DNA of 64,000 bases from Salvator merianae (taxonomy: Eukaryota > Chordata > Lepidosauria > Squamata > Teiidae): assembly GCA_003586115.2 (NCBI GenBank), contig QVOM02000021.1, positions 6,576,119-6,640,118 on the forward strand, read 5' to 3'. The notes below the pieces were generated by a model, which saw only the letters and a list, made by a program, of their open reading frames with translations, had not been told where the DNA came from and did not search any database. Of the stretch, positions 1-10,960 are shown piece after piece. The translations under genes were made by a program, and so were the position numbers. The first letter of the stretch is position 1; each line of letters begins with the position of its first letter.

Positions 1-480
1 ATCCTAACCAATGCTCAAGATATGGTACAAGATGTCACTGTGGCTGATCCAATAGGGAACAGTGACCACAATGCAATAACCTTCAGCTTAAATACAGACA
101 GTAAGTTGTTGATAAAATCTAACACAGAGACCTTAAACCTGGAATGGAAACTTCCCCAAAATGAGAAAACTAGTAAAAAATGAAATTGAAAGGGAAAGTT
201 AGATGAGTCCAATCACTCCAACATCCATGGAGAGTATTTACAAATACAATAATGAAGGCTCAATTAGAATGCATACATAAAAGAAGAAAGGGCACTTTTA
301 AGTCCAAGAGGACACCAGTGTGGTTTACAAGGGCATTTCATTAAAAGCAAGAAAAGTTCATTTAGAAAATGGGAGGCTTGTCCTAACTAGGATAAAAGTA
401 AGGAACATAAATTCTGGTATAACAGACTTTTTGGACTACAATCCAGATAGAAATAAATAGAATACTAAACACTTCAATCC
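1..480 (+). mobile_element. Decayed non-LTR retrotransposon, endonuclease end
   Basis: Frame 1 from base 1 reads as the end of an APE-type endonuclease, including the signature Gly-Asn-Ser-Asp-His-Asn (about 55-72), then breaks up through stops after about 180. The clade is probably CR1/L2-like. It is cut by the window edge and is not functional. Confidence 0.6.
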
Positions 481-549
481 CACTGGATCCAGAAGTTTAT
501 CTGCTACATAACTTTACATCATTATAAATCATTTCCAGTAGTCAGAAGT

Positions 550-1454
550 AGGGGTGTGCACGAAGCTTCGTAGCAACGAAACTTCGTTCGAATTTCGTGA
601 TTTCGAGCCCTTCGCATCGGATGCGAAGGGCAACAGAAATCACGAATCGAATTGCGAAGGTCCCTCAATTTTTCGAAGCATTTCGGGACCTTTGCAATTT
701 GCCACTGTCTCACCCCTCGCGCTGACCACCTAGGGTGAATCAGCCAGCCAGCAGCAAGGGGAAGAGAAAAAAGTTTTAAAACTCAATGGAAAGGAGGGAT
801 TCCCTTCCCGTTGATTTCCTTCTCTTCCCCTCACTGGCTCCTTCCGCTGCCCCCTTTCTTCCTCTGGCTCACAATGCCTCCCCCTCCATGAGCGGCGCGG
901 CGGAGATCTCAGCGCTCACCATCAGCGACGCGGCTTGAAGATCTTTCTTTCGCTGAAGGTCTTTCGCATTGATTTTTCTTCCTTTCCGTTGGCTGTCTCA
1001 TACCCCCTAGGCTAGGGGGTATTAGACAGCCACGGAAAGGAACGGGAAGGGAGGGAGAACTGGGTCTTTCTTTCGCTTGATTCCTCTTCCTTTGGCTGTC
1101 TAATGCCCCCTAGCCTAGGGGGTATCAGACAGCCAACGGAAAGGAAGAAAAATCAAAGAAAAATCAACGAGAAGGGAGGGAGAACTGGGTCTTTCTTTCG
1201 CTTGATTCCTCTTCCTTTGGCTGTCTAATACCCCCTAGCCTAGGGGGTATCAGACAGCCAACGGAAAGGAAGAAAAATCAACTGGAAGGGGAGGGAGATC
1301 TGTTGGCTGTCTAATACCCCCTAGGGTGCGAAGATTTTCGCATCAAAAATGAAAGGCGCCCTTTTCGCGCCTCTCCTTTTCGTGCGAAAACGAAGCTCCG
1401 TTGCTTCGCAGCCCTGCGAAACGAAGAGGGGAAAGTGTCTTCGTGCACACCCCT
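550..1454. mobile_element. Foldback DNA transposon with 10-bp target duplication (Mutator-like?)
   Basis: A 905-bp element begins AGGGGTGTGCACGAAG and ends with the inverted form CTTCGTGCACACCCCT. It is flanked on both sides by the exact 10-bp repeat AGTCAGAAGT (540-549 and 1455-1464). Outer parts are rich in TTCG/CGAA words; the middle holds tandem hairpins (991-1325). No transposase frame is present. The 10-bp duplication is typical of Mutator-like elements, so that assignment is an inference. Confidence 0.8.
991..1325. repeat. Tandem array of hairpins inside the 550-1454 transposon
   Basis: Three near-perfect inverted repeats of 41 bases lie at 991-1031, 1094-1134 and 1219-1259, and one arm of a fourth at 1304-1325. 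Each arm reads GGCTGTCTAATACCCCCTAG or a one- or two-base variant. The second and third copies are 125 bases apart, with nearly identical spacer sequence between them. Confidence 0.85.
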
Positions 1455-1731
1455 AGTCAGAAGTTATTCCATTACATGCTTTATGCAGCAACACTTCTAA
1501 TAACCAGACACTGGAAAGATGCAAGTAATTTAACCTTACAGAGGTGGCATGATATCCTTTGGGATTTACTGAGCAATGAGTTTATAACTGCCAAGAGGAG
1601 TGTACCAACCCAAAATGAAGTAATGAAATCTTTCTTGGAAATTTGGACTCCCGTGTGAGGTGTCTCTATTACAGTTGGAGGTTTTCATTCTACAGCACAA
1701 TTATTGTCTCTAGATGTACTGTTTGAACTTA

Positions 1732-2432
1732 GGGTGTGTTCAGGCTAGTGATTTTTAAAATCGTCTGCATAAAAGGAGCAAATAATTCCTGGGCACACAG
1801 GAAAAAAACCTTCTACAAACAGTTACCTGTTGAACCAATTCAGCAATACAACACTTAGTCTGAAAAAGGTGCTGCTCACTGATTGGCCATTCCCTGCCTC
1901 TTTGCTGAAGCAGTTTCCAAGTCCTTAGCTCCTTAATTGCCAGGTTGTTTTGTTTGCAAAAGAAATGTCAAGTCTCTCTCTCTCCTCATTATGAGAAATC
2001 CAGTGTGCTTTTCTAATGTAAAGAAGGCAGGGTAGGAGTTGTTTTTGCAGATCTGTTTAATGGAGATGCATTTGAATGAAACGTTTCACTCAATTCTCTT
2101 TCGCCAATGCCTCATTACTAAAGCTCAGTGTGCTTTTTAAGTACAGAAGGCAGGATAGGAGTTATTTTTTTCCTTCAATCTCCAAAAGTTTCCCAGCTGG
2201 TGCCTCTCCCTTCCTATCCTATTATCCGAGGGGTTCCTGCAAGGCTGTGTTTGGTTGAGGCACTTCCCGCTCAGCTCTAAGGTGACCTGAGGACACTGAA
2301 AAGGTAAATACAGAAGAGTCGACTTCAGGGAGCAATGGAGAGGTGCAACAGCGACTTCCTGGAAAGACTTTGTGGACTCCCTAGCTTACATTCACTTGGA
2401 AGGTGACCAAAATAGCCTGTCTGAACACACCC
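1732..2432. mobile_element. DNA transposon with TTA target duplication (Harbinger-like?)
   Basis: The ends are GGGTGTGTTCAG and its inverted form CTGAACACACCC, each flanked outside by TTA (1729-1731 and 2433-2435). The 701-bp interior holds two diverged copies of a segment (about 1985-2050 and 2107-2170) and no transposase. A TTA duplication is typical of PIF/Harbinger elements. Confidence 0.6.
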
Positions 2433-2754
2433 TTAACTAAATACATTGTAGAGTCCAAGTTTAAAATAACTGGAACAACCCAAATCTTAAAGGGGAGGGA
2501 CAGGGAGTATCAATACCATTTATGATGTAACAAATTTTGTTTTTTCTTTTTGTTTTATGTATATATTAGTTTGTCTTATGGTGGGTAGAAACACTGCAGT
2601 TATGTTTTGTTTTCTCTATTTTATTCAGGGTTTGTTTGTGGTTAATAAAATTCTTCAATTTAAAAAGAGAGAGAGAGCGAAATGGTAGCGTGTGGTGCTC
2701 ATGTTCTCATCCAACTTTAATCCATGGGAATAGGGAGTATCTGTAAAAAAGAAT

Positions 2755-3085
2755 TTTAAAAAATGAGCAACACTAGAACAAGGGGGCACTATATGGAACT
2801 GAGGGGAAGGAGACTTAGGACTGACCCAGAGGATTATTAGTCTATGGAATTTAGAAGTGACAACAGTATCAATGGCTACTAGAATTGATGCCTTGGTACT
2901 GCCTCCAGGTTGGAGAGACAGGCTGGATGCTTCTAAAGGCCATTTGCAGGGAGTTGAAAACAAGGTTTTGCCTTTGCCTTCTGCTTGAGAATGCCCAGAA
3001 GCAAGTGCTGGGCCACTGTGTGAGACAGGATGCTGGAGTAGACGGGCTATGGCCTGATCCAGCAGGGCTCCTTTTATGATCTGTT
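2755..3085 (+). mobile_element. CR1-family LINE 3' end
   Basis: The sequence matches the recurrent 3' end seen many times in this window: a cysteine-free frame fragment, then ATGCCCAGAAGCAA, ACTGTGTGAGACAGGATGCT and GGCCTGATCCAGCAGGGCTC before a short terminal repeat. The proximal breakpoint of the 958-bp tandem duplication lies within it. Confidence 0.75.
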
Positions 3086-4001
3086 GTACATAATATGGAT
3101 GTGTCATTATCATTTTGGCATCAGAAAGATAATGAGGGTTCCAATTTAGCAGAAATTACCCAAATGTTTTTCCTTAGGGGATTATCATCATAATCAACTG
3201 TCTGTTACTAGCAGCCACTCTTTTTCCTGACACAGTTGAATGTCTCACCACAATATTAGTCAAAAGTGAGAAATAACAACTAATACAGTTTAATCTGGCT
3301 GACAAAAACAGTTTGAGGCTCTTATGAATTTATGAACCCCAGCTGTTGGAAATGCAAGCGAGATTGGTTGTGATCTCACAAGTGACTTCAAATGCCTTCT
3401 GTTTTGTCCATGAAAACAAAAGAAGGATGTTTCAGTGCTGACAAACTGCACCAAAGACAACAATATGAATATGGAGCGCTTGTACCATCACATGTTGATT
3501 GCTATCACTTCAAGCAGGGATAACCCCATGCATAGACACTTACCTTTTGTAATGTGCTCCCCTCTAAGAATGATGGTGTCCATACATTTAGCATCTTTTA
3601 GACATGCACTGAAGATGTTTTTTCCCACTCAGGCTTTTCCTGTGTGAACAGTTCTTCCTTCTCCCGCCCATTGATTTTAAGACCATTTGATAAGGATTTT
3701 TAAAAATAGGTTTTGGATAATGTTTTCAGGCTTATTGGTTGTTTTTATTTCCTAAATTTTGTGAACTGCTTTGAGGGTTTAAATTTTATCAATACAGGAG
3801 AAAAAATGTGCAAACAGTAGACAGAACTATTGATTAGTATCCTCTTTGATTTTAGTTTTTTCAGTTGAACTCTACCTGGTATTAACCTGGTTTCTGCATG
3901 GACTTTTCTTGTGGGGAGTCCTAAAATTGTAAAATTGCACAACATAATTTCTTTTAATAGGATGCAAACAGAGGTGCAGCTAGAATTTTTGCCCACCAGG
4001 G
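3045..4001. repeat. Tandem duplication, first copy (958-bp unit)
   Basis: This block repeats almost exactly at 4003-4959 with an offset of 958 bases. The only difference noticed is C versus G near 3448/4406. It starts inside the 3' end of a CR1 LINE and ends next to the sequence GCCCACCAGG. No coding content was recognised; small frames at 3435-3647 and 4393-4605 are identical by-products. Confidence 0.93.
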
Positions 4002-4002
4002 T

Positions 4003-4959
4003 GGCTATGGCCTGATCCAGCAGGGCTCCTTTTATGATCTGTTGTACATAATATGGATGTGTCATTATCATTTTGGCATCAGAAAGATAATGAGGGTTCC
4101 AATTTAGCAGAAATTACCCAAATGTTTTTCCTTAGGGGATTATCATCATAATCAACTGTCTGTTACTAGCAGCCACTCTTTTTCCTGACACAGTTGAATG
4201 TCTCACCACAATATTAGTCAAAAGTGAGAAATAACAACTAATACAGTTTAATCTGGCTGACAAAAACAGTTTGAGGCTCTTATGAATTTATGAACCCCAG
4301 CTGTTGGAAATGCAAGCGAGATTGGTTGTGATCTCACAAGTGACTTCAAATGCCTTCTGTTTTGTCCATGAAAACAAAAGAAGGATGTTTCAGTGCTGAC
4401 AAACTGCAGCAAAGACAACAATATGAATATGGAGCGCTTGTACCATCACATGTTGATTGCTATCACTTCAAGCAGGGATAACCCCATGCATAGACACTTA
4501 CCTTTTGTAATGTGCTCCCCTCTAAGAATGATGGTGTCCATACATTTAGCATCTTTTAGACATGCACTGAAGATGTTTTTTCCCACTCAGGCTTTTCCTG
4601 TGTGAACAGTTCTTCCTTCTCCCGCCCATTGATTTTAAGACCATTTGATAAGGATTTTTAAAAATAGGTTTTGGATAATGTTTTCAGGCTTATTGGTTGT
4701 TTTTATTTCCTAAATTTTGTGAACTGCTTTGAGGGTTTAAATTTTATCAATACAGGAGAAAAAATGTGCAAACAGTAGACAGAACTATTGATTAGTATCC
4801 TCTTTGATTTTAGTTTTTTCAGTTGAACTCTACCTGGTATTAACCTGGTTTCTGCATGGACTTTTCTTGTGGGGAGTCCTAAAATTGTAAAATTGCACAA
4901 CATAATTTCTTTTAATAGGATGCAAACAGAGGTGCAGCTAGAATTTTTGCCCACCAGGG
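4003..4959. repeat. Tandem duplication, second copy (958-bp unit)
   Basis: This is the near-identical second copy of 3045-4001. The near absence of differences implies either a very recent event or an assembly duplication. Confidence 0.93.
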
Positions 4960-5235
4960 ATGTGCCCGAGTTTGCCGCCCCTCTGTCAACTTGACTTGAG
5001 CAGTAAGAAGGGCGGGCCGGCAGGCATATTGATAGAGGCTGAGAGGGACAGTTGAAGGAACTGCATGGCCATGCTGCCATGCACGCAGCTTATGAACCCT
5101 GGCTGGCTGAGCCACCCGAGATGACGTGCTGCCCGGGGTGGAATCCCACCCCTTCCTATGCCACTGGATGCAAAATTTATATCTATACTTTCATAGATGT
5201 CCTGAGCTGCAAGACTTGGTGGCATATGAGAGGGT

Positions 5236-6407
5236 AGGGATGTGCACGAAAGAATTTTCTGCTTTTCGCTTCGTAACGCTGCGAAGCAACGGAGCTTTGT
5301 TTTCGCGCGAAAAGGGCGACTTTCGTTTTCGCTGCGAAAATCTTCGCAAAAACCAGGGGCACGTTACTTGCAAAATAAAGGAAATAAACTATCAAAAAAC
5401 ATACACTTATTTCTGTAGGAAAATGTCCCACATATCCCCCTCTCCCTTCCACATTTGAGCGTGCACCTTGCTAGTTTAAAGAGGTATTATTTTTTTATAA
5501 GGCAAAATTGCACGGAGTTGACTTATAAGCGGTTTAAACGGTGGCTAGCATGAATGAGGGTGCACCGCTATGTGGCTACGGTACTTACAGGGGCCGCGAG
5601 GTTGCGTGGAAATGCTCGTTTTCCCCTAATCTGTACACGAACGCAAGCGAAAGTATTCCCTTCGCATTGAGTTTTCGCAGTTTTCGATCCGTCTCTCACT
5701 CCCCCTATTATTTCTGTGTGCGCGTGCGCGTGACTGCACTTAACTTTTGCAATCGAATGGATCAGAAATTATTTCCTATTGGCTTCTGTTTTGGTATCAG
5801 CGATTGACCTTTGGATTTTGAATGATTTCTCATGAGGTTTTTCAGGGCGAAAAATAATCAGGTCACTATTAACTCAATTAGACAGAGTCCAGCTGACAAG
5901 CACCTCCTCCTTACGAGGAGGGAGGGAGGGCTCAGCGGCGTGCGAAGTAGCCCCATTAGCTTCCGTGGTTCAGAGCAGTAGCGAAAACAGGTTGACCTGA
6001 CAGTTGTACCCACCTCTTGCCCTCCGTTTCCAAAAAATCAGAATTATATTTACCACAATGCACTTCAATCAATTTTATTAATTCCTCGAAGTACGGCCAT
6101 CTGAGTCAGTTCTCATCCTCATGCGAGATAAAATACCGTCTTTCGTCATTGCTTACACTACCTCTCTGCAACCTCTAGAGGCAGTGTCTTGAGGCTGCGA
6201 AGCTTCAATGTTTCAATGCCACGAAGCTTCTAGCGGTGAAGAGGGAGCTTTCAGCAAATGGCAAAGGTCCTGAAATGCAGCGAAAATCGCCAGGACCTTC
6301 GCCATTTGCATTTGCTGTTCGTTTTTCCTTTCGCATTTCGTGTGAAGATGGAGAAAACGCCATTTTCGTACGAAATTTGAAAGTAACGAAGCTTCATGCA
6401 CGTCCCT
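5236..6407. mobile_element. DNA transposon with 10-bp target duplication, second family member
   Basis: The ends are AGGGATGTGCACGAA and TTCATGCACGTCCCT, nearly the same as those of 550-1454. The element is flanked by exact 10-bp repeats ATGAGAGGGT (5226-5235 and 6408-6417). Length is 1172 bp, with CGAA/TTCG-rich ends. The inside differs from the first copy: it lacks the hairpin array and has no transposase frame. Confidence 0.82.
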
Positions 6408-6591
6408 ATGAGAGGGTCTTTTCTGCAGTGGCCCCAGGCTTTGAAACAGTCTCCCTCTGGAGGTACATTGGACACCAACCTTATATGGGTTTTCAGCATC
6501 TGGTTAAAACATATCTCTTCACCCATGCCTTTGAAATTTGGCTCCCTCTGAATGCTGCCTTGCCAGGGTGGGTGGGTTATATTTTAATTAT

Positions 6592-6985
6592 ATTTTTCAT
6601 ATTTATTTATTTATTTATTTATATGTCACCCTTCAGCCAGAAGACTCTCAGAGCGGCTTACAGTATACAATCTCAGACAAGTCCCTGCCCTCAGGCTTAA
6701 AATCTAAAGAGACAAGACACAAAAGGAAAAGGCCTGGGAGGAAAGGGGGGCAATATATAATTATAATCATAAGATATAATTATACATTATATCTTTATGA
6801 TGTAACACTAAATAGTATTAAAAGTCAAATTATACATATTCTACATGTCTATATTAGTAACGTTTTATTTAAAACATTAATAATAGTAGCAATATAGTTA
6901 AAGTATGATGTTTATAAATTAGTTATAATATTGAAACAGTATTTCTTTCTGTTAGTATATTGGTTTCATTTTTTTAATTAATATT
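6592..6985. repeat. AT-rich insertion with (ATTT)n start and repeat shared with 29207
   Basis: A short ATTT run at about 6600-6622 leads into CAGAGCGGCTTACAGTAT and CCCTGCCCTCAGGC, a dispersed repeat also seen at 29207-29320. The rest to 6985 is AT-rich without recognisable content. Confidence 0.5.
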
Positions 6986-7052
6986 GTGACTAGTCTTGGG
7001 ACCTTCAAATGCAGGGTGGAATATAAATACAGAAATAAATTAAAATAAAATA

Positions 7053-8490
7053 TGGCTGGGTATAAAGCTACCACAGCTGTATCAATGAAGATTAAAATGA
7101 GAAGCAGTACAGAAATATTTTAAGTGCATAAATAATCTTGGAATGACCTAGTGCTTGTATTTGATGACGATGATGGCTGTGTCTCCACTTACCCAACAAT
7201 GCACCTGGTAATGCACCTTCTGCCACTGTATATCCAATTGCAGTGACAATATGCACCACACAGCAAATGCATCACTCCATTATTGGGCAAGATTGCCAAA
7301 TGAAGAGCCATTTTTGGAGGGCACAGTTTCCTAACCTCAGTGGGGGTATTTTGGATTGCTGCTTCTATTGATGCCTTTGCACTCAAAACAGGAGACGAAG
7401 AGGCATCATTTTGAGTGGCAATCATGGTGTTCCCCAAAATACTTACAAAGAAGCCAGGCCTATATTATATTGGCTTGGTCTTCCAGGGAATGGCCAACAC
7501 CCCTCTTTCCCCAGGCTAGAACCAGGGTTTATTGGAGAAGCAGCTTTAACACTTTGCTGCCTACTGGAATAGAGGACATGTCTGTACCAGCATGCAGAAG
7601 GCAGGCTCCTATTCTGGAATATAATCCAGAATGAGGCACAGTGCAGAAAGGGCTTATGCTTCATTCATTGCTGGGAGTGTGATGGTGCAGCTGTGCAGCT
7701 GGCTGTCTCCTCTCCACTCCCTGCTGGCAAAATGGTTCTCAGAGCCTGTCTGGTGGCAGTTGGGAAGGGAGGGACCACTGCTGGGAGCATGATGGTAGAG
7801 CTCACCATCTTCTTTATATCTGTTCGCTGTTTTAGGGAGAGATAATTTCCTTTTTTTTCCCCCGTGGGCAAATGTATAAATTGAAATTTCCTACACAGCA
7901 GTCAATCCTCATGGGAGGCAGAGGTGGGAGTGTTGACACTGTATTTCTGGAGTTCAGAAGGGAATATTTTTTCCTGTGTTGTTTTCCAGCCATAAGCACA
8001 GCTTCTTGGCAGTCGAGATCTACTGTGAATAAAATTAACCTAATGAGATGTCACATGGTATAGGGAAAATAATGATAAACGATCAAAGAAGATCCCACAA
8101 TTGCCTCTTGCTGCCTTCCAACAGACGTGGGAAGCCATTGTGGGCTTATCTTCATGTGCGTTGAGCCCTTCCAGAACAATTTCACTTGCAGCTACTGGAA
8201 TCAGTCAAGTTATTTTTTGTGTGCTTGGCTGGCTTCCAGTATGTGCAGGAAAAATTATTCCAGAAGGACCTGACCACATGAAGGTAAACATTGCTATTAC
8301 TGGAAACCCAGTATGGTTGTCAGATTTCCTGTCATAATGATATTATGGGTTATTGATTGACTAACCCGGGACTATACTGAGAATGTCCCAATATTGTTCC
8401 AGGAGAATTGTCAGTTTTAGCCCTTGTCTGGAGCTACCCTGAATTTCAGCTAAAGATTTGTAAAATTGGATCGTATGTTTCCTCACCCTA
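7053..8490. other. Intergenic, mostly undiagnosed repeat fragments
   Basis: No gene was recognised. About 7540-7660 resembles one arm of the foldback element at 22561-22742 (GGAATATAATCCAGAAT, then GTGCAGAAAGGGC). About 7660-7810 resembles 29700-29800 (GAGCATGATGGTAGAGCTC). The remainder shows nothing clear. Confidence 0.4.
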
Positions 8491-8947
8491 GGCCTGTTTG
8501 CACTTACCAGCCTAGTATGGTATAACAATACCATACTAGGCTAGTAAGGACCCAGAGCACTGGTGTCCATCCACATTTCAGGTTCTGGAACAGCCCTTTA
8601 CCAGGCAACCAGCACTCAAAGTACAAATCACCCATCCAGCGCAGGGCCAATTGCCATGGCAATGGCTGTAGCAACATCCGGCAGATGTTGCCATGGCAAT
8701 CAGGATAGGCCGCTGTACACTGCCATGTCCACTTGCAGCACTTGCACCCAGAAGACGGTGCAGACGCCGCTGGCTGGGAACTCACTAGCTGCTACCAGTC
8801 AAGTTGTGGACAATGTTTTAGTTGTCCACATCTAGTAGCATCCGGGAGCAGCTGTGGGCACTCCCAGATGTGTGGCAGTGGTGATGTGCGGACAGGCCTG
8901 CCTAGTGAGCATCCGATCGCTCACCAGCAGGTCAGTGCAAAGAGCCC
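8491..8947. mobile_element. Multi-hairpin DNA transposon, copy 1
   Basis: The ends are GGCCTGTTTGCACTT and the inverted GTGCAAAGAGCCC. Next to the left end, AGCCTAGTATGGTAT (8509-8523) pairs perfectly with 8528-8542 around a 4-base loop. A middle hairpin pairs TGTGGACAA (8805-8813) with 8822-8830. The right side has a weaker CTAGTGAGC hairpin. No coding content. Confidence 0.7.
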
Positions 8948-10285
8948 ATTGTTATATCTGCAACCTCTTGTCTGAGATAAAAGCTTGTAATATACCTAGC
9001 AGCAAGATTTTGAGAATTTATTGTAGATGCCATGGACATTCTCCTCAGTTTTCAGCTTAATCTCCAAAGTAGGGTGAGAAAATATAACATGGCTTTATTG
9101 GCCTCAGGGACTGCACTGACAAAGGCTGATTTATCTGTAACTCACCCTCTGCAGAAGTTTAATGGTATTTAGGTCTATCTAGCTGACCAAGAAACACTAA
9201 TGTAATTGGAGGAAAAGGTCACTGATGGCCTATTATTTATGTAATTTGTTACATTTTAGACAAGCTGTTAGCTCTTTTAAAAAAATCTCTAGCTGGCACA
9301 CTCTCTATCTTTTAACCAATTATCTGAATAATTAAAAGGGATAAGTCTGGGAAAAATGCACATTTATTTATTGTTCGCAAGGCATACACAAAATTTCCAA
9401 GCGGTCGCTCATCTGGACCCTGACCAGATAGCATCATTTGTCTTTAGAAAATATGAAGTCATTATATTAAATGTCTTTCTGTGATATTGCGGTACTTGCC
9501 CTTTGGAACATTCTCTCCTCTGAAAGAACCCCAAGCCCAACGTGGAGCAACCATCATTCACCAAGCCCTAGATGTCATGATTTCTGCTCTGCAAGTCCTA
9601 GGGGCCGTGATAGGGGGCCCTTGAATCCTAGACATTAGGAAGTTCACTCCAAATCCCAGGTGGAAGTTCACTCTCCAAATCCCACCACTCCCCAAGCCCA
9701 TGATGCAGAAAACAGGTGATCTCTCATGCTAACACACAGAGACCAGTAAATACTAGCCATGGAGGAGACTGATCAAAACTTCCATCCATCAAAGTTCTAG
9801 AAAGTTATGATGGGAGTCAATCTAAATTGCCAGTGTTTTTAATGCAGCTTTAATTGTATATCATAGCATGTTCTGACAAATTCCCAACAGACTCCACCAA
9901 GACTGCTTCTGCCACCAGCCTCCTCATAGGATATGCATAAAAATAGGTATTGGGAATGTTCAGAGATGAAAGGGCCCCATGGCAAACTTCTGCACATTCC
10001 TGGCTGCATTACAACAGCAATATGATGATCCAAAATCCAGTTAGCCTGGGAACATTCTGAGGGTGAGATCAGACAGGGCTCAAGACAAGACAAGAAAAAG
10101 GATAGGTGAAAATTAGGCTGATAGCTGCTACAATTTATTGTGTGGATTAAGGACAAAAGGCAAGGGAGAATAGGAGGGAGGCTGTGTGGATCTTTTATGT
10201 TATTTCTGTCATTATTGATACAGACCTCTGTTTAAGCACTTATCTTAATAGCTTCTTTCAGAAGTTGCAAAAAGGGGGAGAGGGA
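8948..10285. other. Intergenic, no gene; one AT-rich unique-looking block
   Basis: No repeat or gene was recognised in most of this stretch. About 9070-9370 looks unique, with several TAAT-type homeodomain-like words, and could be a conserved non-coding element; that is a guess. 10063-10140 contains a purine-rich run. Confidence 0.3.
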
Positions 10286-10289
10286 GTTT

Positions 10290-10960
10290 TAGCCTCCTCA
10301 TGTTCCAGGTAGCACATGCCAGGCCACAACCACTGAAAACATGATTCTTTAGCAAGCCAATCGGTCTGCTTTCCTGGCTTTTGGCCTCCACTGATAGCTA
10401 ATGCAGGCTTCCCAGTCATATCCATGGTCCCATCTTCTAAGTGGCAAAGCTGGACAGCTATTGCTGGTCACATGATTCTTTAGGAGGCCAATTGGCCTGC
10501 TTTCCTGGTCTTCAGCCTCTACTAATTGCTTCCATGGTCTGCCCAGTCACACTCATGCCCCCCCTGAACGTGTCCATGCTTCCCTTATCTTTTTATTTCC
10601 CAGCTTCCAGCACCTCTGTCCAGGTCACTGCTGCTGGTTACATAATTCTTCCATAGGCCCATCTAGAATGGAAGACTGTGATCCTCCCAACAGGTCAAAC
10701 ATGGCTTAATTACAATTGGCCGAGTTCACTCACATGTCCACACAATTGGCCTGCTGGGAGGACCCATGGTTCCCCATTCTGGAAGACTTAGTTGGCCGGG
10801 CAAGCATGCTGATGGGCATGCTGAAGAATCATGTGACTGGCACCAGTGGTCCAGCCCAGCCCAGACTGTCTAGAAGATGGGGAACAAAAAGTAAGGTGGC
10901 CATGGATACGATCAGGGAGGTCATGGATGCAATCAGTGAAGGCTAGGAATGTGACAGGAT
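10290..10960. repeat. Degenerate repeats with inverted copies
   Basis: CATGATTCTTTAG occurs at about 10340 and 10469 within similar 130-base segments, again in weaker form near 10634 (CATAATTCTTCCATAGG), and inverted near 10824 (GAAGAATCATGTGAC). This suggests a decayed foldback element or minisatellite. The boundaries are vague. Confidence 0.45.

Larger units (their letters stand above)
490..1664 (+). mobile_element. L1-type ORF2 C-terminal remnant split by a transposon
   Basis: Reading across the insertion at 550-1454, bases before 550 and after 1464 join in frame to give QKLFHYMLYAATLLI, then TRHWKD and FLEIWTPV near the stop at 1656-1658. That pattern resembles the C-terminus of L1 ORF2. 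The 85-residue open frame at 1401-1658 is a chimera of transposon end and L1 remnant, not a gene. Confidence 0.5.
5199..7052 (+). mobile_element. L2 LINE 3' end, interrupted
   Basis: L2-type sequence runs to 5235, resumes at 6408 with GGTCTTTTCTGCAGTGGCCCC and continues to about 6591. A tail of GGGACCTTCAAATGCAGGGTGG and AATAAAT-rich sequence lies at about 6986-7052. A 1172-bp transposon (5236-6407) and an AT-rich insertion (6592-6985) split it. Joining across the transposon restores the L2 reading GCATATGAGAGGGTC, which confirms the 10-bp target site. Confidence 0.6.

Noticed and set aside
991..1325. Possible CRISPR-like array of evenly spaced palindromic repeats
   Set aside because: The spacers are themselves near-identical and everything lies within a transposon in a vertebrate genome; it is a tandem duplication of hairpins.
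6236..6700. 154-residue open frame
   Set aside because: It runs from the end of a DNA transposon into an L2 tail and has no domain features.
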